From Xiphydria camelus (lineage: Eukaryota > Arthropoda > Insecta > Hymenoptera > Xiphydriidae): a DNA stretch of 64,000 nucleotides. The notes under the pieces were generated by a model. The model did no database searches. It had not been told where the DNA came from and saw only the letters and a list, made by a program, of their open reading frames with translations. Position numbers and translations under genes: made by a program. The stretch spans positions 9,006,012 through 9,070,011 of the forward strand of contig OY783198.1 of NCBI GenBank assembly GCA_963678675.1, given 5' to 3'. Positions 12,601-24,489 of this stretch are shown here, piece after piece. Each line of letters opens with the position of its first letter. Within the stretch, counting starts at the first letter, position 1.

Positions 12601-13276
12601 GTCGTGAGGGAAAATATGACTGCGATAAAAATTATCTGGATGTAACGCGAGCGCGTTAGAGTAGGCGGGAAATTACCCGCGTTGAAGTCATGTATGTCGA
12701 AGTTGTGTAAATTGCACGATCGACTGATCAGATTAGTTTAGTATGCATTTGCGTATAATGCAATGAACGTTCCATTCTCTATTTTGCTCTGTGATATAAA
12801 TATTTACAGTGAACTCTTTATGATCATCATTTTTCGGCATTTCTGTGTTTCATAGAAATCGCCAGTCCATACTGAGGAAAATTATATAGATTGCATGGCA
12901 ATGCTAGTGGTTTATTAGTATAAAAATATGTTCTGTTATGTCTTACAAATATGTCACGTCTTGGCAATACTTGTTTCCAGTTGTGTGATTATAAGAAATA
13001 TCTTTTTCAATTATACGTATAATCATTTCAACAATACTTGTTGCTCTTGTCACATTGTTATTGCTATACTTCTGAAGAATGCTAGGCATTTTTCGTGAAG
13101 TTATGTTTTACACAATGAAAGGAACATTTATCAACAAAATTAAGAACAGGTGTAACAATTCGAAGGTCTTCTTCATCTGGAAATGGAAATGGATCTAAAA
13201 TATAGGACAAAATATGCCCGCCTCTCTATAGTGAATCCAACTGGTCTAGAGTGCCTGAGCGCCAAATGTAGAATAT

Positions 13277-14009
13277 TTAAGGGGGTATTACTGTCTAGAC
13301 GCTTGTTTTTAATGTAATTTTTAGGAATTAATTTTGCGAAAACTATCAAACCTACAGAGTGCCGGGGTTTTTGACGCATAATAAGACATGTTTCAACTGA
13401 CAACACAAATTTTTATAAAACATTTTATTGGAATCTGTACAAGTTATGCGCTGTTATGCAGATCGTGGCGTGAGACGCTCGTCCAATCGGGCGACCATAT
13501 TGTGGCGGTCCTAATCGTCTGAGACAGAAGAACAAATTTTTTTTTTAAATCAATATGAATGTAGTTATCGTCTGAACTAGAACTAAGTAGGTACGAAATT
13601 TCTTATCGCAATCGCAGCTGTTTGAAGATTAAAGTTTAATTTTCCCGAAAAATTGTCAATTAAAACATGAAAGCAGGGCTAAAATATTCAAGCTATCGGT
13701 ATTATTCTAGTTCAGACCATAGGTGAAGGTTTCCTCGAAATGTGTGCAAAACCAGAAGTCAATCGGTCCAATAGTTTTTGAGAAAAACGCGCGCCCGACT
13801 TGAAAAATGTCGTTTCGAGAAAAACGCGTTTAAAGTTGATGATTACCTGCTGCGCCCCAACGCACCGCAGCCTTTAAGCCTCTGTAACTATGGGAGTTCT
13901 ACGAATTTCAAATTAGTATTTTTGAGACACATTCTCAAACCCCCAAATTATAAGAAAATGCAAAAAAAAATCGAATTTTTGAAGCGTCTAGACAGTAATT
14001 CCCCTTTAA
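13277..14009. mobile_element. TTAA-flanked element with TATTACTGTCTAGACGCTT ends
   Basis: TTAA then GGGGGTATTACTGTCTAGAC at the left; GTCTAGACAGTAATTCCCCT then TTAA at the right. About 24 bp of inverted ends and 725 bp between. A reading frame of 107 codons at its right side (13778-14101) resembles nothing I know. Confidence 0.75.
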
Positions 14010-15170
14010 ATCAGCGCGTACAGAGATCTGTCTCTGTGCGTAAGTCTAGCTACACTCGCAATGAGAGCATCACCACCATACGTAACTTTTATCAAAAATA
14101 ACTTTCTAGCATAAACTTTATATGAAAGTTTCGAAAAGTTTAGTAAAATGACATTACATTTTTCACTTGCTGTTTTCTCGGTAAAACGTCTTTGATGGTC
14201 TCTCGGATTTTTTGAAATTCAAATAATGACATTGAGAAAAAATCGACTAGTCGAAAAAGTACTCGACTATGAATATCCATCGTCTAGTCATTGCTTCCTC
14301 CTAGTTCGACTACCGCGTAGATGTCAACTCTGACATAATAATCACACGAGGCACGCCTTCGTTCCGCCGAGGGCGAATCGCGAGGGGCGGTTTTCCCGGT
14401 TCGAAGAGTTTCATTGAAATTTCGTCCATCGGTTTTACCACCGGAATATATGGAGAAAGAGAGGAAGTCAACTGAGCGAACACGCGGTCGAATCGGAACG
14501 GCGCATGAAGGCTGCCTCGTCATAGGTCGCACGTCGTCGCTGAACTTCCTCCCATTACGCAAAAAACCGCGGTGTATCCGGTTTTCGTGCAGGATACGGC
14601 TCAAAAAAAGAGCACGCTCTTGCCAAATTCCTTGGGAATTTACGAAAATCGAATTAGGGACAGGGCCGAGACGAAATCGGTGCAAGGTCCGAGGGATTCT
14701 ATCGATTAGTAAAAAGTTTTTGTTTACTTTACGAAATACCCCGTCATCGGCTGCTAAACGTGTATATTTAGCGTCTGGAATGAGTCATTACCTCGGTACG
14801 CGGTATAGCCTGCAATTCGACTAAGAATAATCGTGGTTTAGACGATTATCACACTCATTGAAGTATTAGAAATAATACGATAAGAATAACAGTGATTACA
14901 CACCTAGAAGGCAGTTTATTAATGGTTAATAAATGTAATTTTAAATAGAGCGAAATAAATATTTCATTAGGTCAAAAAATACATGTTTATTAATTATTAA
15001 AATGTTTATTTCATTCAAATGGTTGCCTCAAAGGAACAAATCGTACCAAATAAATATCGTAATATTAGTTAACGAATATTTCTTGATCCAATGAAATGTT
15101 CAATTCGCCATATTCAAACAAACATTTATTAACTACAAATAAATTTTTTTCTCGATGTAGATGTTATAAT

Positions 15171-15398
15171 TAGGGTATAAAAGTGGAATAAACGTCCCAG
15201 TTTCCGTTTAACTTTGAACGCGATTATCTCGGAACGCGATAGAGTTACGTGAAAAATCGAAAATAGCTTTTTTATATTAAACACATCCAGACAGACATTT
15301 TTTATTTAAACTTTTTCTCGGTAACATCAACTGTTCTAAAGATAATCGATTTTGAATTTGAACTTCAACTGAGGCATCTATTCCACTTTTACCCTGTA
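15171..15398. mobile_element. Miniature element, AGGGTAAAAGTGGAATA ends
   Basis: TAGGGTATAAAAGTGGAATA at the left and TATTCCACTTTTACCCTGTA at the right, 228 bp, with TA at the borders. CGGAACGCGATAGAGTTACG occurs inside. Confidence 0.72.
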
Positions 15399-16426
15399 CT
15401 ATCCGCGAGTCATGTATTATAATTACGACCATTATAATGATCGTAACCAGTACTTTAAAGCTATTTTGTTCTTCTCTATACTTACTCCTTCCTACCTACA
15501 CTGTACATTTTACAAATTTCCTGTAATATTCAACATTTCATAAAGACGGGGTCCAATTCGCTATTAGTTTCGTATTCAAAATAAACAGGAATGGTTGAAG
15601 TAGGGCTGAGGAATGTGGTGTATGAGCAATTCAACTGAAAAGAAGTAGTTTTATATCGAACAAGAATGCAAAGTATCTCCAAAAGCATAAAACTTATTGG
15701 ACCATTGGATATTGCTGCATAAATTATGCGTGTCATTGCAGCAGCTGTACTTTATGACCGGCAGTCAATTCGTACGACGACGGAAACTTTTCTTCAGCGT
15801 GGGTATATGCGTACAATTCAGTAGGAAACCAGTTCGGATATGAAAATGTCTTATCTCGTCGAGTCAAATGGCTTATCTCTTTTTAGTCCTTCGATGTGAC
15901 ATACGCGATTCAGTGGATGGCAGTTCGAGTATGGAAAATTTCTTATCTCGCAAGGCTCAAAAAATGTATTTTTTTTAATCCATAACTCTACCGAGCCTCT
16001 TGATTATATTAAGATACGAACCGCTAATCCGCATTAATAAATAAAATACGTGGTCCACGCGTTCCTTAAAGTGACATTCCTTTTTATCGAGTATCCGAGT
16101 GTCCACGCCCTGGTCCCACCGAACAGTATATAATAATAATGACGACACAAATGTCCTAGAGGTTCCGACCACATGTGTGTCTCCTATATTTCCTCTAGAC
16201 ATCCGTTGGACGATCACGGATGATCACGACCATATTATCGCACGCCGTATGGATTAGAATTGAAAAGAATTTGGAAAGGAAACTAAATATTTTTAAATAG
16301 ATGAGAAATTGAATAATTTTTATTTTATTAAAAAACTAATTAACTTTTAATTTATCATGAATAACTATAATTTTTTATTAAATATAAAATGAAATAATTA
16401 TTAATTTAATACTTTCTAATACGTAC

Positions 16427-17297
16427 GTTGAAAAGGATAATTAGATTAAAATAACACAGCATATCTAATTAAACGCGTTTAGTTATTCTAATCAATATAC
16501 TGGTCAGTTAAACCGAATACATAGGGTGTCCCGGAAAATGTGGGAAATCTCTCGGATTCAGAGAAAGCATGAAAAAATAAGATGACAAGTTCCTATAAAT
16601 TTTTTCCCTACAGGTCCTTCCTACGAAAATACAAAGATACGGTAAATGTACGACGAGAAGTGATATGGTCATATCGTTTATTGTTATTTTTCTCGAAAAC
16701 GGTCCACTTTATCGACAATAAAAAAGAGTAGCTTTTTTTTAGTGTAAGGTTCAAGCTACCTGATTTTTATTGTTTTAAGTCTTTATCACACAGGGTGTTA
16801 AAAATTTAGGCATTAAGTTGTAAAACTTAGCCCGCCACTGGCTAATTAAACAAGCTAATAATGTGTCAAGGACATTATTTCAAGCGGTCCTTAGTAGTGT
16901 CTAACATGTTCAAATTTTATAAAATTCTATCAAGTACTTTGAAAGTTATTCAAGAAAAACAGATTTCCAGCGGGGTCCCCTTCAGGGACAAATATCTTCG
17001 TAGGGAGGGCCTGTAGGAAAAAAATTTAATGGAACTTGCCATCTTATTTTTTCATGCTCTATTTGAATCCGGGAGATTTCCCACTTTTTCCGGGACACCC
17101 TGTATAGTTAAGTATTCTAATCAAAGCACTGGTCAGTTTAACCAAAAATGTAGGCTATTCTAATCAAATGTTTAGTTATTCTCATAAAAAATGGTCAGTT
17201 TAATCAAACAAACGGAGGATCCATATTTCACCGCGAACGGCTTGATCATCGTTTCCAGGATTTTGGTTAAATCGACTAAGTTATTTTTCTCAGCATA
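16427..17297. mobile_element. Family-B miniature element interrupted by a CAGGGTGT-type element
   Basis: Family-B sequence runs from about 16427 and resumes after 17106 to 17297, keeping GGAGGATCCATATTTCACC and the TTATTTTTCTCAG end. The 580-bp interruption has its own inverted repeats. Confidence 0.7.
16523..17104. mobile_element. Inverted-repeat element with AGGGTGTCCCGGAAAA ends
   Basis: TAGGGTGTCCCGGAAAATGT at the left is mirrored by TTCCGGGACACCCTGTA at the right, and the inverted match goes on for about 100 bp (GGAAATCTC.CGGATTCA and so on). The flanking TA fits a TA-target DNA transposon. No coding sequence was seen in the interior. Confidence 0.75.
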
Positions 17298-17389
17298 CAT
17301 TTGACGTTTACGAACTCGAAAAATATCTATAGAACGAAATATATAAGATTCCCTTTTCCTCGAATGCAATCCACGCAGCACATCTTCCT

Positions 17390-18060
17390 TCCCTCTTTTT
17401 TCCCACAATAATTTCCCCCTCCATCCCACCGATCCCTGGAAAATCTCCGCGCCGCACACGCTTGGACAAACGAGTGCATCCGCCGGAAAACCCGTGGGAC
17501 GGCGGGTATAATAGGAGCGACGTATCGAGCGTCGCGTCGCCTCGGTACCTAACCGTACACACACGCGCTACCCATACGAAGAAATAGCGACACGTCGCGC
17601 GAGAACGACCCGCGCCCGTGTCCGAGCGGGGGCCGTTCCGAGAGGCCTTGATAACTGACATCAAATCATTATCATCAATTCGGATCGAAACAATCCGGTG
17701 TTAATGTCACGTCGGTCCTTGCTTGACACGTTTCCATTGTACGGGCGCACGTAGGTACGAGACGCGCCGGTCTTTTTTTCCCCTTCACACCGGTACAGTG
17801 CCACGAGGAATTTCGATAACCCTGGCAGGGATCTGTCGCCCGATCGCGAAGCTTCCGGGTGGAGCTCCCGTGGAAAGTCCGGGCCGTTCGATGGGTCGTT
17901 TTCAGCGCGTCCGATCGGACGAAACAATGGCGTTATCGGTGGAAAATCAGAAAATTCAGGAAAATCGACGACAAGAGCCGCGGAGACGTCGAAATTTGAA
18001 ACGGAAGCGCGGGGAACGACACGGCGCGAAGAAGTTTTCACCTGGACTGTATCGCTAAGG
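17390..18060. other. CpG-rich block, unassigned
   Basis: Open frames on both strands, no recognised protein. The region from 12.6 to 17.4 kb holds only elements and plain AT-rich DNA apart from a small GC-richer patch at 14290-14690. Confidence 0.35.
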
Positions 18061-18428
18061 ACGACGACGAGATTCCTGAGTACTAATGCCGTGATCCAAT
18101 TAATATTTCATAGCGGAACGAACACGGCCGATACGAGAGATTTCAATAAATCAAAATCGTTCAATGGTGCGCGGGTGCCGGGCGACGCCTCGACGCCGTT
18201 ATTATGTTAATCGAATCTTTTCCGCGGATCGAGTGTCCTCCAAGTTGCCGGTTGGTGATCGACGGTGCGATTGTCGATGGCCTTCTGCTAACAATTTGGA
18301 CGCGTATGAGATACGTGTGCGACGGCAGCGCGGCGAGGATTCGGAAGTCGAGAATTCTTGGAAATTGTTTAGAGTCTCCTCGATGGGGTAGTTGCGCCGA
18401 TAGTCGACGATGTAGTTGAACGGGTACG

Positions 18429-18838
18429 CTCAGAGAAAAATCTGGTTGAAAGAACTGTAATTTAACCAGGAATCGTGGTCGATTTTGGCGTCAATCATAA
18501 TTCCATAGTTATTTTGTCCTGTGAGATTCTGATTATAGTAACAAGAGATCAGGGTTTCTGCAATCAGGTCAACTTGCAACATGGTCGAGTGTGATGCCCC
18601 TAACCTCTTTTTACGTCGTTGATACTACCATACGGTAATATTATTGATCTACTTTTGTGGTTAATTCAACCATGGTGTATGACTATCGTAAACTACAATC
18701 TCGTTGTTACTATAACCATGCGACAAAAGTTATTTCGACTCCATTCATGATCTGTCTGACCACAAATATGGTGCTAGCAACCAGGAACAGTCAACCTTGC
18801 GATTATGGTTGATCTTACTACCTACCTTTCTCTCAGTG
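18429..18838. mobile_element. Family-D element, copy 1
   Basis: Ends CTCAGAGAAAAATCTGGTTG and CTTTCTCTCAGTG. The interior contains TAACCATGCGACAAAAGTTA and ATCGTGGTCGATTTTGGCGT, shared inverted with the copy at 52836-54324. Confidence 0.68.
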
Positions 18839-18844
18839 TAGATG

Positions 18845-19090
18845 TACTCGGAGAGACCGATGCAATAAATTGTATTGTGGACACAGTAAGAAAGGTAGAC
18901 GTAAAAATGTTCAACTGTTTTTGCAGCGCGGTAGAGCAATTTTTCTTTCGGAAACATTAAATCGGGATACTTAACATTTTCAGTTTACTAGTTTCGGAGG
19001 AAAAATTGTTTTTCAGCGCGGTAGAAATATCCGAAAACCCTTGTGTACTTCTATTGTAAACGCAGTCAAATCTACTGTTATATGTACAAC
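18845..19090. repeat. Dispersed repeat (family Z) next to family D, copy 1
   Basis: The sequence around GCAGCGCGGTAGAGCAATTT, AACATTAAATCGGGATA and GGAAAAATTGTTTTTCAGCG recurs at 54465-54690. Both copies follow a family-D element, so Z may be the host repeat into which D inserted. Confidence 0.55.
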
Positions 19091-19107
19091 GATCTTTCTA
19101 TGCAACT

Positions 19108-19349
19108 ACACTGGGAAAATAATTAGATTAACATGACAAAAACGCATCTAGTTAAATGCGTTTAGTTATTCTAACCAAAATACTGGTCAGTTGACCAAAT
19201 ATATAATTGTTCTAGTTAAATATTTCGTTATTCCAACCAGACGTTTAGTTATTCTGACCAAAAATAGGTTAGTTTGATCAAAGAGATGGAGGATTCGCAT
19301 TTCACCAAACAATTTTGGTTAAATTGGCCGAGTCATTTCTCTCGGTGTA
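19108..19349. mobile_element. Family-B miniature element
   Basis: Ends are CACTGGGAAAATAATTAG and CATTTCTCTCGGTGTA. The interior has TTATTCTAACCAAA blocks, GATGGAGGATTCGCATTTCA and other shared segments. It is about 240 bp and slightly shortened. Confidence 0.72.
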
Positions 19350-19800
19350 AGCTTATATTTATTTCATACTAATGACAAGATTAAGTAAGATTGGCGAAAT
19401 TTTATCGGTGTCTAAATTGAATAACCACTAATTTTAATAAAACTGCATACTTGCGATTCCTTCCATTTCTCATACTCGTAGTTTACAGGAACTATCCGAT
19501 CGTATTCGTAAACCTCCACTATAGCCGTCTTGTTATCGTCAAAATGAGGTTGTGAATCATCATCGATGACACTTCCGCATTTCTTTCTCCGAACCCCAGT
19601 TTGTTCGCCTTAGAAATTTAGTTGTGCCGTCTGATAATTTCGATTCTTCATAACTGTTCACCTTTTCCATAACTTACCCGCTACCAGGCTCGATGTAAAA
19701 TGCTGCAGTCCATCATAAGCGACTCTTCGAACCATTCATCTTCGAAATTCTGCAATTCCGTAATCCCTTGCTCTTATAATTTAGCAAAACTACTATACAT

Positions 19801-19868
19801 TATATGAGAAGCAACTTATCAAAACTATGAAGGGATAAAACGCGTTTTGATAAGTTGCTCTTCATATA
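19801..19868. repeat. Short hairpin repeat
   Basis: TATATGAGAAGCAACTTATC and its inverse GATAAGTTGCTCTTCATATA enclose about 25 bp. It abuts the left end of the family-E element. Confidence 0.7.
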
Positions 19869-20027
19869 GGGTGCAATACCTAAGAAGGCTGAAACAGAAG
19901 GAGCCTAATATTGTTCAGAATTAGTATACGCGGACCAATAACATGACATTCTATGATTCCCGTTCCTCGGAACCTACTCGGATGATAAGTCTGTGTCAAA
20001 GTGAGGGGATCGTAGGAAGTCGTATCA

Positions 20028-20446
20028 CACTGAGAGAAATAATTGCTGGTGTCAAAAAAATATTTTTTTCAATCAAAAACATAATATAGGTAATTTCAGG
20101 ATCAAACTACGATTTTCTTCGTTCAAGAAACTGTTTAACAGGCTCGAATAATTATTTGTTTTTTCGTGTTGAAAGAATTTCTTGTCTCGACGAAGGTATT
20201 CTTGAGTCAAAAATATATGTGAGGAGCACAGTTCCAAAACTCATTTAGTCCATTCGCAGTTTGTCTTATAATCGCTAAACTATTAGCAATTATAGGACAA
20301 ACTGTGAATGGACTAAACGAGTTTTGGAACTGTGCTCCTCATGTATATTCTTCAACCAAAAATCTGTATTCTTAAAAATATTCAAGATCATACGTTCTTT
20401 GTTCAAGAAATATTTTTTTCGTACTAGCAATTATTTCTCTCGGTGC
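20028..20446. mobile_element. Family-A miniature element (with hairpin insertion)
   Basis: Family A is about 290 bp with ends CACTGAGAGAAATAATTGCT and AGCAATTATTTCTCTCGGTG. This copy holds a 120-bp perfect-looking hairpin at 20221-20340, and is itself inside a family-E element. Confidence 0.78.
20221..20340. repeat. 120-bp hairpin element with 4-bp target duplication
   Basis: Arms GAGGAGCACAGTTCCAAAAC and its inverse close on an AT-rich centre. The flanks read ATGT on both sides (20217-20220 and 20341-20344), as expected for a foldback element inserted with a 4-bp duplication. Confidence 0.75.
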
Positions 20447-20818
20447 ACATTAGTTAGTTTATAAATCCTGAACAGAATTAGGCTCCTTCTGTTTTAACCC
20501 TCTTGGCCATTACATCCTGTATTCACAAAGAATACCTGAATAAAAATGGTTCCATAGAATAATATATGCGATCATGTATAATTAGATAAGCTCAATTCTA
20601 TAATTCGTCACGATCTGGAAATAGTAGAGTATAAATCAAATCGCAAATAATTACGAATCTGATTATATCTAATTAGTGTATACGATCGTCGATGATTATA
20701 TCTATTTTTCCCCGAGTAGAATTAACTCCGGTGAGAAAATTAAGTTAACTCCCAGCTACCATACTTCAGCCGTGAGCTGGGACTCAACTCTCGTACCTCA
20801 ATTAATCCAAACATAACT

Positions 20819-21067
20819 TAACCCTTTAAGTTGTACAGGGAGAATAGTTTCCCACCAGAGGCCCAAGTCTCCTAGCTGATGTTTTAATGGGAAACTAATA
20901 CTGCACAAGATAAATGTAAAAAAATAATATAAATAAGTACACTCTTATCTATAATTTTTTTAAATATGAAAACAATTTTTTCATGGCAAGAAATATCATA
21001 TACATAAAAAGAGTTCATATAATGTGTTTTAAAATGTGTCAGAATCTTCTGTCACTTAAAGGGTTAA
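20819..21067. mobile_element. TTAA-flanked miniature element, CCCTTTAAGT ends
   Basis: TTAACCCTTTAAGTTGTACA at the left and TCACTTAAAGGGTTAA at the right, 249 bp including both TTAA. AGTTTCCCAC and GGGAAACTAA pair inside. Confidence 0.7.
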
Positions 21068-21849
21068 AAACGGAATAATGTCCTTCCCACCTGAAGACTG
21101 CAATTCAAATTTTCATCCCTTCGTCAAAAAGAAGTTCGAACCTTCCCACGAAGAAACCGTTGCTTCCACAACGACGTAGCCGCCGCATCGTCAGCGGGCG
21201 ACTGCACCGCGAGCAAACCACACGATAACAGAGCGGAGCGGTAAGGGAGCGCAAAGCGCGAGTCCATCGCCGCGAACCTCCAGCCGCAAGCGGTTACCCC
21301 GCGCGAGGCCGTCCTCGCAATTACATGGCGCGCTGAAATATTCGCAGACAACGGCGACGCGATAAATCTCGGCCCACTTCCGACCCCGCCAGGCTAAGGC
21401 GGGATTGTCCGTTCCGCGAATCCCACGTCACGAGCGTCATCCGTTACGCGCGAACTAAACCGCGGGCTGCAAGACCCGTGCCGCCACCCCCACCTCTCCT
21501 CGCATTCTCGTGCGTACTCCCCGACTCGCATCGTTCAACCACCCCTCGTCTTCCTTGCAATACAAATCGTATCTTCGAAGGGGCCGCGCCTCGTCCTTAC
21601 TCTCTGGCTCTTTATTGATTTCCTTCAAGGTATAAAGAATGGAAGCGTTTTAAAGCTCTCTCGGAGGAATACAGACCGTGCACGTTCGACGACAAGACAT
21701 GTTCGATACAGCAGTACAGTACAGAATAGTACAAAGTCGGCGCTCTCTTTCTCGCCTGAGGACTATAGCGCGCGTGTCACTTTCGACAAGTGATGAGCAG
21801 AGACTCGATCGATTGGGAAGGCTCTTTCTGTGTGGCTGATCGCGTCGTG

Positions 21850-22279
21850 CACTGAGAAAAATAATCTGGCCTGTTTAACCAAAATCCTGGAGAGCACAAT
21901 CAAGCCGTTTGGTGAAATATGGATCATCCAACTGTGTTCGGTTAGATTGACCATTTTCCGGTTAGAATAACTAGACATGTAGTTAAAATAACCGAATGTT
22001 TGTTACAGTTACTGTTTGTATACTGCATCAGAAGGTCATCAACCCCGATGAAGCAAACTGCAATGTTTACGAAACATCGGCAAAATAATATTTTTGGACG
22101 CGATTACTACCCGGAAGCCAAGAGTAGTAGTAATACCCATAACTATAATGACAAGGGCCGCGAAGGCCTAAATAATTTTCAACTAAATGTTGACAACTTA
22201 CTGGTATTTTGGTTAGAATAACTAGACTCGTTTAGTCAGATGCGTTTTGTCATTTTAATCAAACTATTTTTCTCAGTAC
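21850..22279. mobile_element. Family-B miniature element interrupted by a Penelope-like fragment
   Basis: It starts CACTGAGAAAAATAATCTGG and ends TTTTTCTCAGTA. The normal interior is broken near 22010-22190 by sequence of the hammerhead-bearing element. Confidence 0.7.
22025..22180 (+). mobile_element. Penelope-like terminal fragment with degenerate hammerhead
   Basis: 22043-22081 is a plus-strand relative of the intact motif: GCAAAC/GTTTAC stem, GAAA kept, but the core reads CCGATGA instead of CTGATGA and the triplet is mutated. The downstream text (GCGATTACTACCCGGAAGCC, CATAACTATAATGAC, GGCCGCGAAGGCC) matches the other two copies. It interrupts a family-B element (21850-22279). Confidence 0.5.
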
Positions 22280-23929
22280 AGGATCGAGTGCGTGAGGGAG
22301 GTTTACATTTATCGCTTATCGATCGGTGTTCCATCCCGGTTCGAAATTGTATCCCTACTTTGATGATTTTAATGCTTCATTCGGCTTACCATTGACCACG
22401 TCAGCCTATATAAGCTCCTATTTTGAACCTAAAGTTCGTGAAATGTTTACTAAGGAATCATTTTAAACATAACACAGGATTGCAATACAATAGAAAATCG
22501 ACCTACTTTAAGCCTAAAAGAGTAGTTCTAAAATTTCGACTCGGGATTCGTAGTCGAGTTCGAAGCGTTCAAACGACGTTGCATTTCGTCGCTTGCGATT
22601 AGTTTCCGTCTCCCTACCTTCGTTTCCCCGCACGTCGAGAGTCGAGACTCGACTGCGAACGTGGACCTTATCGAAAATACAGTTCCATAGTCCTTATCCA
22701 GCGAGTAATCGCGTGGCGTTCATTCGCCGGAGGTTAAGGGGTTCACCCATGGGGCGGAATGGCGGAACTCCTTCAAAACATTTAAATAATCAGTAAATTT
22801 ATCACTTGCATTGATAGTATAACTTATTAGGCTTATTTAAGTATATTCAGTATAAGAATATTGAAATAAAGTAACATTCTATAAAATTGTCGTAAATGCA
22901 GCCATTCCACTCGTACCTTTCCGCTTCATTCATTTTAGCTTCTTACACGATATTTGGATGCGTTCGCGAGCTGTATATTTGTGTTGTGTATATGTAGGGA
23001 TGTATATGAAGGTGTGTCAGGAACAACCTGTAGAAGCGACCGATCCCCTATTCCGTCCTATGGGACTACGAGCACCCTTTCCCCATGGAGTGGAAAACGG
23101 TGATAAGCGCAACACTCGACTCCAATAAAATCATCAAAAAGTACTTTTAATAGTAAAAAATCGATATGACACTATTAACTGTAGGTACCTATATCAGACT
23201 ATTTTTTATATCATAATGCAAGTATAGTAATGATATGATAATTAAGTCAATTTAATCTACATTCCGCCTTCGCATTCCGCCCCATAAGAGGAAGGGGAGT
23301 AATATTTTCGCGGAGCGGAACAGTTGTGTTTATCTTTCCACCCCATAGATGAGCACCTTTACTTTTACCGCTTGTTGCTCGGTGCTCTATCCCGAGTCAA
23401 AATTTTACCCCAACTTTGATGCTTTTAATATTCCATTCGGCTTACTATTGATCTTCGTAGTCTATAAGCTCCTATTTTCAACCTAAAGTTGGCGAAATAT
23501 TCACTAACGGACCATTTTAGGCCGAATATAATTTCTCGGTACATTGGAAAAAATACTACTATAAGCCTCAAAAAGTAGTTTTAAAATTTCGACTCGAGAT
23601 TCGTAATCGCACTGAGAAAAATAACTTAGTCAATCAAACCAAAATTCTGAAGATGACCAAACCATTTGGTGAAATATGGATCCTCTCCATCTCTCTCTGA
23701 TTAAATTGACCACTTTTGTTCAGCTGACTAGTATTTTAGTTAGTATAACTAAATGCGTTTAACTAGATGCGTTTTGTTATTTTAACCTAATTCGGTCTTT
23801 AAATAAAAAAATATTCATACTTTTATAATCAATTTGTAATCTGCATCCATATTCAATATCACACGAAAGAGAAAATATCCGAAAAAATAATTATTCGCTG
23901 AGTTATAAATGCATTTCTTTCAACAACAT

Positions 23930-24010
23930 CGTGACGTCATCGACACGCCAGAGAGACGCACTTATGCTAAGTAATGAGTGCGAGAGAGACAAACTCACAG
24001 CACGATGACG
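23930..24010. repeat. Family-U dispersed repeat fragment (also at 44380 and 49907)
   Basis: GTGACGTCATCGACACGCCA, GAGACGCACTTATG and AATGAGTGCGAGAGAGA recur at 44380-44468, and inverted at 49907-49990. The three copies sit in unrelated surroundings, so this is a mobile or dispersed sequence of unknown type. Confidence 0.55.
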
Positions 24011-24069
24011 TAGCTGCATATCAAAATGTCGTTTTCCAGTTTCAATGAAGTCGAATATGAAAAATGGAA

Positions 24070-24235
24070 AAACACGCTGTAAATATAGTTATGAGTAGTA
24101 CTATTCTTGGCTTCCGGATGGTAACCGCATCGAAAAATATTATTATTTTGCCGACGTTTTGCAAACATTGCAGTTTGCTTCATCAGGGCTGAAGAGCGTA
24201 TAGACCTTCTGATACTGAGACGTCCTATACTGGGC
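24070..24235 (-). mobile_element. Penelope-like terminal fragment with near-intact hammerhead
   Basis: Minus strand 24189-24150 reads GCC, CTGATGA, GCAAAC/GTTTGC stem, then CAAAACGTC and GGC. The invariant GAAA has become AAAA, which should kill cleavage. Stem I (GCC/GGC) is perfect. The downstream sequence matches the 22.1-kb copy. It sits within the interrupted family-B element at 23610-24350. Confidence 0.5.
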
Positions 24236-24489
24236 GCTCCCTTTTATACTGCTCGTCCTTTCCAACTAAACGCGGTAAATAATTTTGCCCAGATTTTTCG
24301 AATCTGTGATAAAAATACTGATTAAAAAATCCGAATTATGTTTCTCAGTGCTAGATCGAAGCATTCGAATGACGTCGCATTTCGTCGTTGGCGATTAGTT
24401 TTCGCCTTCCTATCTTCGTTCCTTCACGCGTCGAGAGTCGAGACTCGACTACGAACGTGAACCTTATCGAAAGCACAGTTCCATAGTCC

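Larger units (their letters stand above)
19867..20522. mobile_element. Family-E element (CAGGGTG-type ends), interrupted
   Basis: The left end TAGGGTGCAATACCTAAG and GGCTGAAACAGAAGGAGCCT are mirrored at the right by AGGCTCCTTCTGTTTTAACC and TTACATCCTGTA. GTCAAAGTGAGGGGATCGTA is shared with the copy at 26239. The centre is occupied by a family-A element. Confidence 0.75.
23610..24350. mobile_element. Family-B miniature element with a secondary insertion
   Basis: It starts CACTGAGAAAAATAACTTAG at 23610 and ends TTTCTCAGTG at 24350. From about 23795 to 24330 it is filled by other repeats, including the Penelope-like piece and a family-U sequence. It sits inside the second copy of a segmental duplication, so the first copy (near 22560) shows the empty site. 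Confidence 0.7.
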
